Source: Parvibaculum sp.
GTDB taxonomy: Bacteria > Pseudomonadota > Alphaproteobacteria > Parvibaculales > Parvibaculaceae
Length of the DNA: 64,000 nt
NCBI GenBank assembly: GCA_019635955.1
Contig: JAHBYL010000001.1
Location: forward strand, 62,001 to 126,000
Direction: 5' to 3'
Below are positions 1-8,649 of the stretch, in pieces. The notes beneath the pieces are model-generated. The model searched no databases. It saw nothing but the letters and a program-made list of their open reading frames with translations, and had not been told where the DNA came from. Position 1 is the first letter of the stretch. Every line of letters starts with the position of its first letter. Position numbers and translations under genes: made by a program.

Positions 1-552
<552 letters not shown>

Positions 553-665
553 TCATAGCGGAGCGAAGCCCGGGACGAAAGGGCCTAATCGCCGATTTGA
601 TGTGCGTTTCCACCGGGCGTTGTCACGCCCGCCGCTCCAGGTGGCGGAAGAGGCCGATCTCCGGC

Positions 666-1211
666 TCAGGCGTGATTCACTACCCTGACGTCTTCCGGGC
701 AGCCCGCAAGAAGCTCCGCTGAATGGGCCATGATGTAGTCGCGCTGCGCCTCCATCATCGCGCGGCCGAAACCGATGCAGAAGCGCTGCCCCTCCTGCAG
801 CACCTCCTCGGCCTCCCGCCGGTCGAGATCCAGCAAGGTTTCGTTCGTCTCCGCCAGCCTCTTGTCCAGCAGCTCTTTCACCCGCGAGCGAGGGAGAAAG
901 GGCGCAAAGCTCAAGATGAAAATGAACTCGGAGCGCAGGCGGTGTCTGGCATCGCCTGACATCAGCGCCCGGAGCGCCACCGCCCTCCCCGCCTCGGTCA
1001 GCTCATAGACCTTTTTGTTGGGCCGATTGTCCTGTTCGACCCTCTGGAAAGTGACGAGCCCCTCAGCCGCAAGTTCATTCAGAGCCGGATAGAGGTTCGA
1101 CAGGCTCACATCGAGCAAGGTCGAAACCTCGTTCTCCATGGTCTTCTTGATGTCATATCCGGTCGCTGGACCGGACATGAGGACACTCAGCAACAGTTCT
1201 TTCGTATTCAA
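666..1211 (-). CDS. PadR-family transcriptional regulator
   Basis: DNA-binding regulator of 181 residues with the PadR layout: an N-terminal winged helix (about residues 5-80, including TGYDIKKTME and LSNLYPALNELAAEGLV followed by a KKVYELTEAG wing) and a C-terminal helical dimerisation region (about 90-175). PadR proteins usually repress a neighbouring gene and release DNA on binding a small phenolic or hydrophobic ligand; the ligand here cannot be told. Start is ATG at 1211. The gene is divergent from the DUF1302 outer-membrane protein that starts at 1483, and the 271-bp space between them carries two perfect inverted repeats, so control of that protein and of itself is the simplest reading. 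Confidence 0.88.
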   Translation of the reverse strand: MNTKELLLSVLMSGPATGYDIKKTMENEVSTLLDVSLSNLYPALNELAAEGLVTFQRVEQDNRPNKKVYELTEAGRAVALRALMSGDARHRLRSEFIFILSFAPFLPRSRVKELLDKRLAETNETLLDLDRREAEEVLQEGQRFCIGFGRAMMEAQRDYIMAHSAELLAGCPEDVRVVNHA

Positions 1212-1237
1212 TCCGCGCCCTCCCCGACAGCAGATTG

Positions 1238-1258
1238 CGGTACTTGATCGGTGTACCG
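1238..1258. promoter_or_regulatory. Inverted repeat CGGTAC-N9-GTACCG upstream of the PadR gene
   Basis: A perfect 6-bp inverted repeat (1238-1243 and 1253-1258) 27 bp upstream of the PadR start codon, in the divergent intergenic region. The position is right for an autoregulatory operator. The sequence alone does not show which protein binds. Confidence 0.35.
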
Positions 1259-1279
1259 ACTTGATATATCCCCTTTACT

Positions 1280-1300
1280 AATAGGTGTGTCTCACCTATT
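1280..1300. promoter_or_regulatory. Inverted repeat AATAGGTG-N5-CACCTATT, likely operator
   Basis: A perfect 8-bp inverted repeat with a 5-bp spacer, in an AT-rich patch between the divergent PadR and DUF1302 genes. A site of this symmetry and length suits a dimeric winged-helix or TetR-type protein, and PadR is the adjacent candidate. Binding is inferred from position and symmetry only. Confidence 0.5.
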
Positions 1301-1482
1301 GGCTTTCTCTACATAACAGACTGTCCTAACGCGAATATCCCTCCTCGATCCTCGCAAAAGGTCAGCATCCCTCACCAAACTTGTGGCCGGTTCCGGCGGA
1401 GCCGGCCGCTTACTTCCCCAAAATCCGCCGCCTTATCTGGGGCAAACACAAAGAATCCAACCATCCGGGAGGAACCTTCAAA

Positions 1483-3429
1483 ATGATAGTATCGGCAGGA
1501 AATCGCCCTGTCACGAATGAACGAGCATTGCTCCGCAATCGCCGTTCGGGGGCATGCACGGTTGCCGCAGCGTTCGCTTCGGCTTTTCTTCTTTCCACTT
1601 CGGCCTCGGCCGCAAATTTTGTTTTTGGGGACCTGAACGTTCAGATCGACACCACCGTGTCGGCCGGCGTGACGCTGCGCGCGAGCGATCGCGACTGCAC
1701 CAAGGTGTCGGTCCTCAACGGCGGTTGCGCCAATGGCGACGGCCGCACGACCGGCGTCAATTCGGACAACGGCAACCTGAACTTCGACCAGTGGGACTTC
1801 GTCAACCAGACGCTGCAAGCCACGATGGACATTCAGGGCACGTGGCAGAATTACGGCTTCTTCGTTCGCCCGACGGCGTTCTATGACTTCGTCTATGCCG
1901 AAAACGATCTGCGTTTCCGCGATCTCGACCCAAACGCCAAAGACCAGCTCGACTACGATTTCGACGTGCTCGACGCCTTTGTCTACGGCAACTGGGACAT
2001 CGGCGGCCACTACACGACGGTACGCTTCGGCAAGCAGGTTCTGAACTGGGGCGAAAGCCTCTTCATCCAGGGCGGCATCAACTCCTTCCAGGCCGTTGAT
2101 GTGACACGCATCCGGACGCCCGGCGCCGAACTCAAGGACGCGCTGACGCCGATGCCGATAGTCTTCGCCTCGACGACGCTTACGCCGAACCTTTCGGTCG
2201 AGGCCTTCTGGCAGTTCAAATACGAGTACACCGAACTCGATCCGGCCGGGTCCTTCTTCTCGACCGATGACATCACCGGTCGCGGCTCCCTGCCGGGTCT
2301 GCTCAGCCCGAACGTCGATAATCCCGACCTTGCCGGACCGCCCGGCGGTTTCCCGCCTAGCGCCGCCGTCCCCATCGCGGTTCGCCGCTCGTCCGACCGC
2401 ATCGAAAGCGAGACCGACCAGTTCGGCATGGCAGTGCGCTACTATGCCGAGGAGCTCGGCGATGGCGTCGATTTCGGCCTCTACGCAGTCCGCTACACGA
2501 GCCGCCTGCCCTATCTCGGTTTCACCACCGGCCCGGATGACCTTGCATCCGCTTGCGCCTTTGTCGCGGTCGCTACCGGCGGTGCTCTGAGTTGCGCCCC
2601 CGGACCGACGCAAGCAGCGGCGGTGAATGCGGCGTTTGCCTATGCGGCCAACCAGGGCAAGTATTTCTACAGCTTCCCGACGATCGAAACGCTGGGCGCG
2701 AGCTTTGCGACGACGATCAGCGGTACGGCGGTGTCGGGCGAAATCTCGTACTCGCCCAACATGCCGTTCGGTGTCTCCGATCTTGAGCAGAACGCCTCAC
2801 AGCTCGACGGCACCGGTGGCTCCGGCCCGATCACAGGTTCGCCCGGCCCGATCAGCTCGCTGCCGGCCGCCGGTCCGAACCAGGACACGGTCCACATGAT
2901 CGAACTCGATGCGATCCAGGGTCAGATCGGTACCGTGAAGCTCTGGAGCACGACCGATCCCGTCACGCAGTTCTTCCGTGCGGACACGGCGACGTTCCTT
3001 TTCAACGCCGGATTCGTCTATGTGCAGGGCGCGAGCAACCACCCGCTCAATCGCGTCGGCCCGGAAGGCGCCATCCGCAATCCTTTCGCTGCCGGTCTGT
3101 TCACAGGTGGCGTGACCAATGCGAAGTATGCCGACGACATGTCCTACGGCTACCGGATGGTTCTGGCACCTTCCTACAGCAATGCTCTCGGTACGCCCAT
3201 CACGCTGACGCCGAGCATTTCCTGGCGCCACGATCTGCAGGGCAACTCGCCCGGCCCGAACACGGCCAACTATCTGCAGGGCATGAAGCAGGTGTCCATC
3301 GGTCTCTCGGCCGACTACCAGAACACCTGGCGGGGTAACATCAGCTACACCAACATCTTCGGTGCCGGCTTCGACAACCCCACCCATGACCGCGACTTCA
3401 TTTCGGCGAGCCTTTCCTACTCGTTCTGA
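1483..3429 (+). CDS. DUF1302 family outer-membrane protein
   Basis: A 648-residue envelope protein. The N-terminus carries a long signal peptide: a basic stretch to about residue 21, a hydrophobic core (TVAAAFASAFLLS, 26-38) and a cleavage-like ASA at 41-43. The mature part has the DUF1302 hallmarks: FGDLNVQIDTTVSAGVTLRAS near the start, LRFGKQVLNWGES-type sequence mid-protein (RFGKQVLNWGESLF), many alternating aromatic strands and a C-terminal SLSYSF as in outer-membrane barrels. DUF1302 proteins are associated with growth on hydrophobic substrates; the exact cargo is unknown. ATG at 1483 is preferred to an upstream TTG at 1381 because GGAGGAA precedes it. A strong terminator follows at 3453. 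A paralogue lies at 24763-26481. Confidence 0.85.
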   Translation: MIVSAGNRPVTNERALLRNRRSGACTVAAAFASAFLLSTSASAANFVFGDLNVQIDTTVSAGVTLRASDRDCTKVSVLNGGCANGDGRTTGVNSDNGNLNFDQWDFVNQTLQATMDIQGTWQNYGFFVRPTAFYDFVYAENDLRFRDLDPNAKDQLDYDFDVLDAFVYGNWDIGGHYTTVRFGKQVLNWGESLFIQGGINSFQAVDVTRIRTPGAELKDALTPMPIVFASTTLTPNLSVEAFWQFKYEYTELDPAGSFFSTDDITGRGSLPGLLSPNVDNPDLAGPPGGFPPSAAVPIAVRRSSDRIESETDQFGMAVRYYAEELGDGVDFGLYAVRYTSRLPYLGFTTGPDDLASACAFVAVATGGALSCAPGPTQAAAVNAAFAYAANQGKYFYSFPTIETLGASFATTISGTAVSGEISYSPNMPFGVSDLEQNASQLDGTGGSGPITGSPGPISSLPAAGPNQDTVHMIELDAIQGQIGTVKLWSTTDPVTQFFRADTATFLFNAGFVYVQGASNHPLNRVGPEGAIRNPFAAGLFTGGVTNAKYADDMSYGYRMVLAPSYSNALGTPITLTPSISWRHDLQGNSPGPNTANYLQGMKQVSIGLSADYQNTWRGNISYTNIFGAGFDNPTHDRDFISASLSYSF

Positions 3430-3452
3430 TCCGAAGTTAACGGCGACGTCCA

Positions 3453-3490
3453 AAGCCCCGGAAAAGCTTGCTTTTCCGGGGCTTCCTTTT
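3453..3490 (+). terminator. Rho-independent terminator after the DUF1302 gene
   Basis: A 15-bp perfect stem (3453-3467 paired with 3470-3484, outer sequence AAGCCCCGG) with a tight loop, followed by CCTTTT. It begins 24 bp after the stop codon of the DUF1302 gene and separates it from queC. Confidence 0.88.
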
Positions 3491-3548
3491 GTCCGCTTGA
3501 CGGAGCCGGGCGGCTCCTGTTCAACACCCCCGAACGGAGCAATATCAA

Positions 3549-4262
3549 ATGACTGAATCGGCAGGGAAAAAGGCACTTGTGCTGTTTTCAGGCGGGCAGG
3601 ACTCGACGGTCTGCCTCGCCTGGGCGCTAGCTCGTTTTGCCGAAGTCGAGACGGTCGGCTTCGACTATGGGCAGTCCCATGCCGTCGAACTCGAATGCCG
3701 CGACAAGGTGCGTGCGGGGATGGCCGCGCTCGATCCGGCCTGGGCTGCCCGCCTTGGCCCCGATCACATGATCCGGCTCGCCGAACTCGGTCAGGTCAGC
3801 GAGACCGCCCTCACCCGCGATGTCGAAATCGAGATGGGAGAGAACGGGCTACCCACGACATTCGTGCCGGGGCGCAATCTCCTCTTCTTTACCTATGCGG
3901 CAGCGCTCGGCTATCGCCGGGGCGCGCAGGTGCTGGTCGGCGGCATGTGCGAGACGGATTATTCCGGCTATCCCGACTGCAGGGCCGACACGATCAAGGC
4001 GCTTGAGGCCGCGATCTCGCTTGGCATGGACAAGTCCTTCACGCTCGCGACGCCACTGATGTGGATCGACAAAGCGGCCACGTGGTCGCTCGCGAAGGAG
4101 CTCGGCGGCGAGGCTCTTGTGGACCTCATTATAGAAGAGACCCATAGCTGCTACCGGGGCGACCGATCGCAGCGGCATGACTGGGGCTATGGCTGCGGTA
4201 CCTGCCCTGCCTGCGAACTCCGGGCGCGCGGCCATGCAGCCTTTGTGGCTGCGGGAGCCTGA
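3549..4262 (+). CDS. queC: 7-cyano-7-deazaguanine synthase QueC
   Basis: Makes preQ0 from 7-carboxy-7-deazaguanine and ammonia using ATP, a step toward queuosine in tRNA. Seen: the PP-loop SGGQDST at residues 14-20, the conserved [15 protein letters not shown] and [14 protein letters not shown] stretches, and four zinc-ligand cysteines (Cys201, Cys216, Cys219, Cys222) in CYRG...GCGTCPAC. The 237-residue length is normal. It is the first gene of a queC-queE-queD-queF operon; queE follows with a 4-bp gap. CGGAG lies upstream of the ATG. A search of the short leader for a preQ1 riboswitch found nothing convincing. Confidence 0.96.
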   Translation: MTESAGKKALVLFSGGQDSTVCLAWALARFAEVETVGFDYGQSHAVELECRDKVRAGMAALDPAWAARLGPDHMIRLAELGQVSETALTRDVEIEMGENGLPTTFVPGRNLLFFTYAAALGYRRGAQVLVGGMCETDYSGYPDCRADTIKALEAAISLGMDKSFTLATPLMWIDKAATWSLAKELGGEALVDLIIEETHSCYRGDRSQRHDWGYGCGTCPACELRARGHAAFVAAGA

Positions 4263-4266
4263 GCGC

Positions 4267-4899
4267 ATGTACTCGGTGAAGGAAATCTTCTACACGCTGC
4301 AGGGCGAAGGCGCACAGGCTGGCAGACCGGCCGTCTTCTGCCGTTTCACGGGCTGCAATCTCTGGTCCGGACGCGAGGAAGACCGCGCCGGCGCCATCTG
4401 CACATTCTGCGATACGGATTTTGTGGGCACGGATGGCGAAGGCGGCGGCAAGTTCCGCGATGCAGCCGCGCTTGCCGACGCGGTGGAAAAGACGTGGGCG
4501 ACGGGGGCGGGCGACAACCGGTACGTCGTCTGCACGGGCGGCGAGCCGCTGCTGCAACTCGATGAGGCGCTGATCGAGGCGCTTCATGCGCGGGGCTTCG
4601 AGATTGCCATCGAGACGAACGGTACGCTGGCTGCACCGGAGGGGATCGACTGGATCTGCGTAAGCCCAAAGGCGGATACGCCGCTCGTTCAGGTCGAAGG
4701 GGATGAATTGAAGCTCGTCTATCCGCAGGAAAAAGCGATGCCGGACCGCTTTGAGGGTCTCGGCTTTCGCCATTTCTTCCTGCAGCCAATGGACGGGCCG
4801 ATGCGGGAGGAGAATACGCGCGCGGCGACGGATTATTGTCTCGCGCATCCGAAATGGCGGCTCAGCCTCCAGACCCACAAGCTGATCGGTATTCCGTGA
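4267..4899 (+). CDS. queE: 7-carboxy-7-deazaguanine synthase QueE (radical SAM)
   Basis: Radical SAM enzyme that contracts 6-carboxy-5,6,7,8-tetrahydropterin to 7-carboxy-7-deazaguanine. The [4Fe-4S] cluster cysteines are Cys30, Cys45 and Cys48, i.e. the long CX14CX2C spacing known for one QueE subgroup rather than the classical CX3CX2C. FYTLQGEGAQAGRPAVF at residues 8-24 and VVCTGGEPLLQLDE are further QueE signatures. ATG at 4267 is chosen over an in-frame upstream ATG because it begins at the conserved N-terminus (MYSVKEIFYTLQGEG) and has GGGAG 8 bp before it; length is 210 residues. Its TGA shares one base with the queD start codon, so the two are probably translationally coupled. Confidence 0.95.
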   Translation: MYSVKEIFYTLQGEGAQAGRPAVFCRFTGCNLWSGREEDRAGAICTFCDTDFVGTDGEGGGKFRDAAALADAVEKTWATGAGDNRYVVCTGGEPLLQLDEALIEALHARGFEIAIETNGTLAAPEGIDWICVSPKADTPLVQVEGDELKLVYPQEKAMPDRFEGLGFRHFFLQPMDGPMREENTRAATDYCLAHPKWRLSLQTHKLIGIP

Positions 4900-5267
4900 T
4901 GAAGATCTATAAAGAATTCTTTTTCGACGCGGCGCATTTCCTGCCCTATGCGGAAGAAGGCCATCCGAACCGGCGGATGCATGGCCACTCGTTCCGCGTC
5001 GTCGTCTGGCTTTCAGGAAAGCCCTCGCCGAAGACGGGTCTTGTTCGCCACTTCGAGGATGTCGAGCGTGAAGTGATGGCCGTGCGGGAGAAGCTCGACC
5101 ATCATCTGCTCAACGAGATCGAGGGACTGGAACTGCCGACCCTCGAACATATCGCCGCCTGGATATGGAAGGCACTAGCCGGTCCGCTGCCGGAAATCGC
5201 GCGTGTGGAAGTTCATCGCGCTTCCTGCCGCGAAGGCTGTGTCTATGATGGGCCGGAAGCGGAGTAG
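4899..5267 (+). CDS. queD: QueD-like 6-carboxytetrahydropterin synthase (no catalytic Cys)
   Basis: Member of the 6-pyruvoyltetrahydropterin synthase fold; QueD turns 7,8-dihydroneopterin triphosphate into 6-carboxytetrahydropterin, the QueE substrate. The three zinc histidines are visible (His13 in FDAAHF, His28 and His30 in MHGHSF), as is the LDHHLLNE segment. The usual CxxxHGH motif instead reads NRRMHGH: Asn24 stands where the nucleophilic cysteine normally is. Two cysteines remain near the C-terminus (SCREGC). The start at 4899 overlaps the queE stop by one base; the product is 122 residues. Context makes a role in queuosine synthesis likely, but the missing cysteine leaves activity open. 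Confidence 0.88.
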   Translation: MKIYKEFFFDAAHFLPYAEEGHPNRRMHGHSFRVVVWLSGKPSPKTGLVRHFEDVEREVMAVREKLDHHLLNEIEGLELPTLEHIAAWIWKALAGPLPEIARVEVHRASCREGCVYDGPEAE

Positions 5268-5279
5268 CAAGGAACGATC

Positions 5280-5756
5280 ATGGCAAAAGCTTCAGGGAAA
5301 ACGAGTGCGAAGGGTCTTACCCAACTCGGCACCGACGCGAAGATACCCGCATCGCCCGAACAGGCCGTACTCGAACGTGTTCCCAACCCGCATCCGGGAG
5401 AGAATTACGTCGCCCGCTTCACGGTGCCCGAATTCACCTCGATCTGCCCGGTGACCAGCCAGCCCGATTTCGCACATCTCGTCATCGACTATGTGCCGGG
5501 AAAATGGCTCGTCGAATCCAAGTCGCTGAAGCTCTATCTGCAGTCCTTCCGGAATCACGGCGCTTTCCACGAAGACTGCACGGTCGCCATCGGCAAGCGC
5601 CTTGCCGAAACGCTTGTGCCGAAATGGATCAGGATCGGCGGCTACTGGTATCCGCGCGGCGGTATCCCAATCGACGTTTTCTGGCAGAAAGGCAGGCTTC
5701 CTGCCGGAGTCTGGGCACCGGACCAAGGCGTTGCGCCCTATCGCGGTCGCGGCTGA
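5280..5756 (+). CDS. queF: NADPH-dependent preQ0 reductase QueF
   Basis: Reduces the nitrile of 7-cyano-7-deazaguanine (preQ0) to the amine preQ1, the base inserted into tRNA by Tgt. At 158 residues it is the short single-domain (type I) form. Seen: the covalent-catalysis Cys56 in [12 protein letters not shown] with Asp63, the family signature ESKSLK at 79-84, and His97-Glu98 in GAFHEDC. AAGGAAC precedes the ATG. It closes the queCEDF operon, so preQ1 can be made from the pterin precursor by one transcript apart from the folE step, which is not in this window. Confidence 0.96.
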   Translation: MAKASGKTSAKGLTQLGTDAKIPASPEQAVLERVPNPHPGENYVARFTVPEFTSICPVTSQPDFAHLVIDYVPGKWLVESKSLKLYLQSFRNHGAFHEDCTVAIGKRLAETLVPKWIRIGGYWYPRGGIPIDVFWQKGRLPAGVWAPDQGVAPYRGRG

Positions 5757-5865
5757 CCGTTACAAGAAAATTAAATTTTGATTTACGGGACGCGGTTAAT
5801 CTCGCCTCCAACTGAACGCGCGGCCTGGGGTGGGCGGCCGCGTTGCGTTCTTCTGGAGCATTGCC

Positions 5866-7236
5866 TTGTCCACCTCTCCGCAAACTCGCAGTGGCGTCAG
5901 CGAAGCGCATATTCAGCATGAGCTGAACGCGCTTTTCCGCGATTCGCTGCTCCCCATTTCGCTGTTCCTCGCGGGGCTTTATGCGCTTTTTGCGGTGCTT
6001 CATCTCATTCTTCTCGAGAACCCCGCACGCAACGTGATGGCGATTGCCGCACTTGCGGCGATGGCAGGTCTGCTCGTCATCGCCGCTGCCGCGCATGCCG
6101 GACGCATCGCCCCAGGCCAGGCTTATTTGGTCGGTTTCGTCATCGTCGGCATCGTTCTATCGAATTCCGCCCTGCACATGCTTCTGGAGCGGGATATCTA
6201 TCAATCGACCAATTTCGCGCTGATCTTCGTCGCGGCCGGCCTTTTCTTTCTTTCCCGGCGCAATCTTCTCATCGCCTTCGCGGTCAACTTTTCCGTTTGG
6301 GCACTCTGTGCGGCCATGGTCACCGAGAACACGAAACTGCTCGAACATTTCGCGGTGATGAGCCTGCAGGCGCTGCTGATCGGCGTGCTGGCCATAGAAC
6401 TCCGCCTGCGCAGCAGCCGCCGCCTTATCCGGATGCGGGCGGAAGCCATCGACCGCGAACGGAAGCTCGAACAAGCGCTGGCAAAGACAAAGCTCCACGC
6501 CTCAGTCGAGCGCGAAAACAAGGCGAAGACGGAATTTCTTGCCAATATGAGCCACGAACTCCGCACGCCCCTCAATGCCATTCTCGGCTTTTCGGAGGCC
6601 ATGCAGCAGAATCTCTTCGGTCCGCTCGGCAACAAGAAATACGAATCCTATGCGCACGACATTCATCACGCCGGAACGCATCTTCTTTCGCTGGTCAACG
6701 ACATTCTCGATCTGTCGCGGATCGAGCTCGAAGGACTGAAGATCATCCCACAGCCTGTGGACTTCGCGCGCGTCTGCAACAACTGCATTGCGATCGTGCG
6801 TGGCCGCGCGGAGCGGGGCCAGGTCAAGCTTTCACTTGATGCAGTGCCCCCCTTTCCCAAGATCGAAGCCGATGAACGCCGCCTGAAGCAGGTCGTCATC
6901 AACCTCCTCAACAATGCGGTGAAGTTCACGCCGCCTGGCGGCAAGGTAACGCTCGAACTATTGCACGGGGAAAAAGGCGGCGCCGTCATCCGTATCCGCG
7001 ACACGGGCATCGGCATGAACGAGGAGCAGCTTGAGAATGCTCTTCGACCCTTCTGGCAGGCAGATGCGGGCCTCGACCGCAGCTTTGAAGGCGCAGGCCT
7101 CGGCCTCGCCCTGGTAACGGAACTCGTCTCCCTCATGGAAGGCGAGTTCCGTCTTGAAAGCGAGCCCGGAAAAGGGACCGTGGCAACGGTCCTCCTTCCG
7201 CGTGCCTATTGCGGTGCGACGATCCACGCCGCCTGA
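5866..7236 (+). CDS. Membrane-bound sensor histidine kinase (orphan)
   Basis: A two-component sensor kinase. The N-terminal ~180 residues contain about six hydrophobic segments, then a linker coiled-coil (RAEAIDRERKLEQALAK), the HisKA dimerisation domain with phospho-acceptor in SHELRTPLNAILGFSE (His codon at 6553), and a HATPase_c domain with N box (VINLLNNAVKFT), G1 (RDTGIGM) and G2 (GAGLGLALV). The start is uncertain: TTG at 5866 has GGAG 7 bp upstream, while an in-frame GTG at 5830 would add 12 residues without a clear ribosome site. No response regulator lies next to it. The signal is unknown; the multi-pass sensor domain suggests a membrane-associated cue. Confidence 0.86.
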   Translation: MSTSPQTRSGVSEAHIQHELNALFRDSLLPISLFLAGLYALFAVLHLILLENPARNVMAIAALAAMAGLLVIAAAAHAGRIAPGQAYLVGFVIVGIVLSNSALHMLLERDIYQSTNFALIFVAAGLFFLSRRNLLIAFAVNFSVWALCAAMVTENTKLLEHFAVMSLQALLIGVLAIELRLRSSRRLIRMRAEAIDRERKLEQALAKTKLHASVERENKAKTEFLANMSHELRTPLNAILGFSEAMQQNLFGPLGNKKYESYAHDIHHAGTHLLSLVNDILDLSRIELEGLKIIPQPVDFARVCNNCIAIVRGRAERGQVKLSLDAVPPFPKIEADERRLKQVVINLLNNAVKFTPPGGKVTLELLHGEKGGAVIRIRDTGIGMNEEQLENALRPFWQADAGLDRSFEGAGLGLALVTELVSLMEGEFRLESEPGKGTVATVLLPRAYCGATIHAA

Positions 7237-7242
7237 GGTCGA

Positions 7243-8595
7243 TCAGGCCGCCTTTGCATGGGCGGCCCGGATCGTCTCATCCGCATATTTCGAAGCGTCC
7301 GTCGTATATTCCGCATGTCCGTACTCGACAAGCAAACGATCGATCTTTCGGATCAGGCGACGGTCGGTCGCTTCCCGCAATGCCGGAATGCGCAGCGCGA
7401 GCGAATAGAGCCTTTCGCGGCCGAAAACGAAAAGACCCAGCGCAATGAAGAGCGGCATGTCGTAGGGTCGCAGTTCCACGCCCATGAGTTTGGCCTTGCC
7501 GGTCTTGTCGCCGCGCAGGAAGGCCCGGTTGAAATAGACCCGCGCGAATGCCCGTTCCAGCGCATTGAAGACGCGGCTCTTGAGCGACTTGTCCGACGGA
7601 AAATAGGCCGCCATGGTGGCGCGCACCAGCGCGCCGCAAGTCTCGTCGTCGTAGCCGTCGCGCAGTGTGCCGGAATAGACGACCATGGCATCGTAGATAC
7701 CCTGCGGCGTTGCCGGCAGCAATTCTTCCGGCAGACCGAGCAGCCAGCAGCGATAGCGGTTGAACTCGACAAAGGCGCGTTCCTGCGGCGTGAACTCCGT
7801 GCGGCCTTCGCGCATCATCTTGAAGGCAAGCAGGAAGACGGCGATCGTGCCCGCGGGCATCTGATCGACTTGCGGAACGGGAATGCCGAATGTGTTCACG
7901 TCCCATGTGCGTCCACTGCGCAGAACGTTGAACCGCACCATGGAGTGCATGAGCCGCACCATGGCCGCCGCCTTGAAGCCAGTGCCGAAGCGTGTGAGTG
8001 CGCCGGGGAGCGAGGTCGTGGTGAAGAAGCTCGCCGTTTCCTTGATACGGCGCACCGCCGTTTCATGCGAGAGCGTGCCGGTAAGCGCCATGGGGAGCGC
8101 CGAATATTTGTTGAGGAAAGTTGCTACGAAAGCGCCGCGCACGACGAAGGGAGCGAGGTTCGCGGTCGGATTGCGGCTCGCCCGCGCGCCCTCCTCGATC
8201 ATGCTCATGTCGATCCAGTCCGGCGTCGCTTCCATTTCGCGGATGAAGGCAACGAGTTCGGGCGGCGCGTCCTTCACGTTCTCGACACCCTTGTCACAGG
8301 CTTCCGTCAGCATGGAGACAAGCACGCGAAAGCCATATTGCGGCATCAGCGCGGCATATGCGTCCGCCGTCGCATCGCCCAGCATCGTATAGGCGCGGGC
8401 GCGGGCCACCGTTTCCGGGTTCGATAACAGGCGCTGGCGAGCCTTTCGGTCGCCCTCGTTGAGCTGCATGCAATTGTCGTCAAGCCCGCCGGCAAACCGC
8501 TCCGGCGTGATGGAGAAATCCACCTTGCCATACATGGCCGGCAGCTTTTCCCGCTGCGCCATCACCCTTGCCTGAAGTGCCTCGAGACTTTCCAT
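7243..8595 (-). CDS. MpaB/DUF2236-type oxygenase family protein
   Basis: A 450-residue cytosolic protein that I place in the DUF2236 family (fungal MpaB, bacterial latex-clearing protein Lcp), whose characterised members are b-haem dioxygenases cleaving isoprenoid double bonds. Support: the block VRRIKETASFF around residues 181-191 and VRLMHSMVR at 213-221, whose His217 fits the proposed axial haem ligand flanked by arginines. No signal peptide is visible. GGAGGAGG precedes ATG 8595. It is divergent from a TetR regulator across a 54-bp region with repeated AACTTA/TAAGTT half-sites, and its transcript runs toward the histidine kinase. Substrate unknown; a hydrophobic terpenoid or alkene is an inference from the family. 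Confidence 0.72.
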   Translation of the reverse strand: MESLEALQARVMAQREKLPAMYGKVDFSITPERFAGGLDDNCMQLNEGDRKARQRLLSNPETVARARAYTMLGDATADAYAALMPQYGFRVLVSMLTEACDKGVENVKDAPPELVAFIREMEATPDWIDMSMIEEGARASRNPTANLAPFVVRGAFVATFLNKYSALPMALTGTLSHETAVRRIKETASFFTTTSLPGALTRFGTGFKAAAMVRLMHSMVRFNVLRSGRTWDVNTFGIPVPQVDQMPAGTIAVFLLAFKMMREGRTEFTPQERAFVEFNRYRCWLLGLPEELLPATPQGIYDAMVVYSGTLRDGYDDETCGALVRATMAAYFPSDKSLKSRVFNALERAFARVYFNRAFLRGDKTGKAKLMGVELRPYDMPLFIALGLFVFGRERLYSLALRIPALREATDRRLIRKIDRLLVEYGHAEYTTDASKYADETIRAAHAKAA

Positions 8596-8606
8596 GGCCT
8601 CCTCCC

Positions 8607-8639
8607 AACTTACAGTTCATAAGTTACGGTTTGTAAGTT
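8607..8639. promoter_or_regulatory. TetR-type operator with three AACTTA/TAAGTT half-sites
   Basis: Between the divergent oxygenase and TetR genes, AACTTACA (8607-8614) pairs with TGTAAGTT (8632-8639) as a perfect 8-bp inverted repeat, and an extra TAAGTT (8620-8625) forms a second dyad with the first arm. The whole intergenic region is 54 bp, so binding here would block both promoters. The adjacent TetR protein is the natural candidate. Confidence 0.55.
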
Positions 8640-8649
8640 ATAAGAAGGT

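Noticed and set aside
612-631. Hairpin CGGGCGT-TGTC-ACGCCCG as a terminator for the PadR gene
   Set aside because: Stem is short and no T-run follows on the minus strand; left out of the feature list.
3485-3548. preQ1 riboswitch before queC
   Set aside because: Only a short hairpin GAGCC-GGGC-GGCTC is present; the conserved loop and A-rich tail of preQ1-I and the larger preQ1-II/III architectures are not seen.
5767-5779. AAAATTAAATTTT palindrome between queF and the histidine kinase
   Set aside because: Simple AT-rich sequence, probably part of a promoter region; nothing specific supports an operator.
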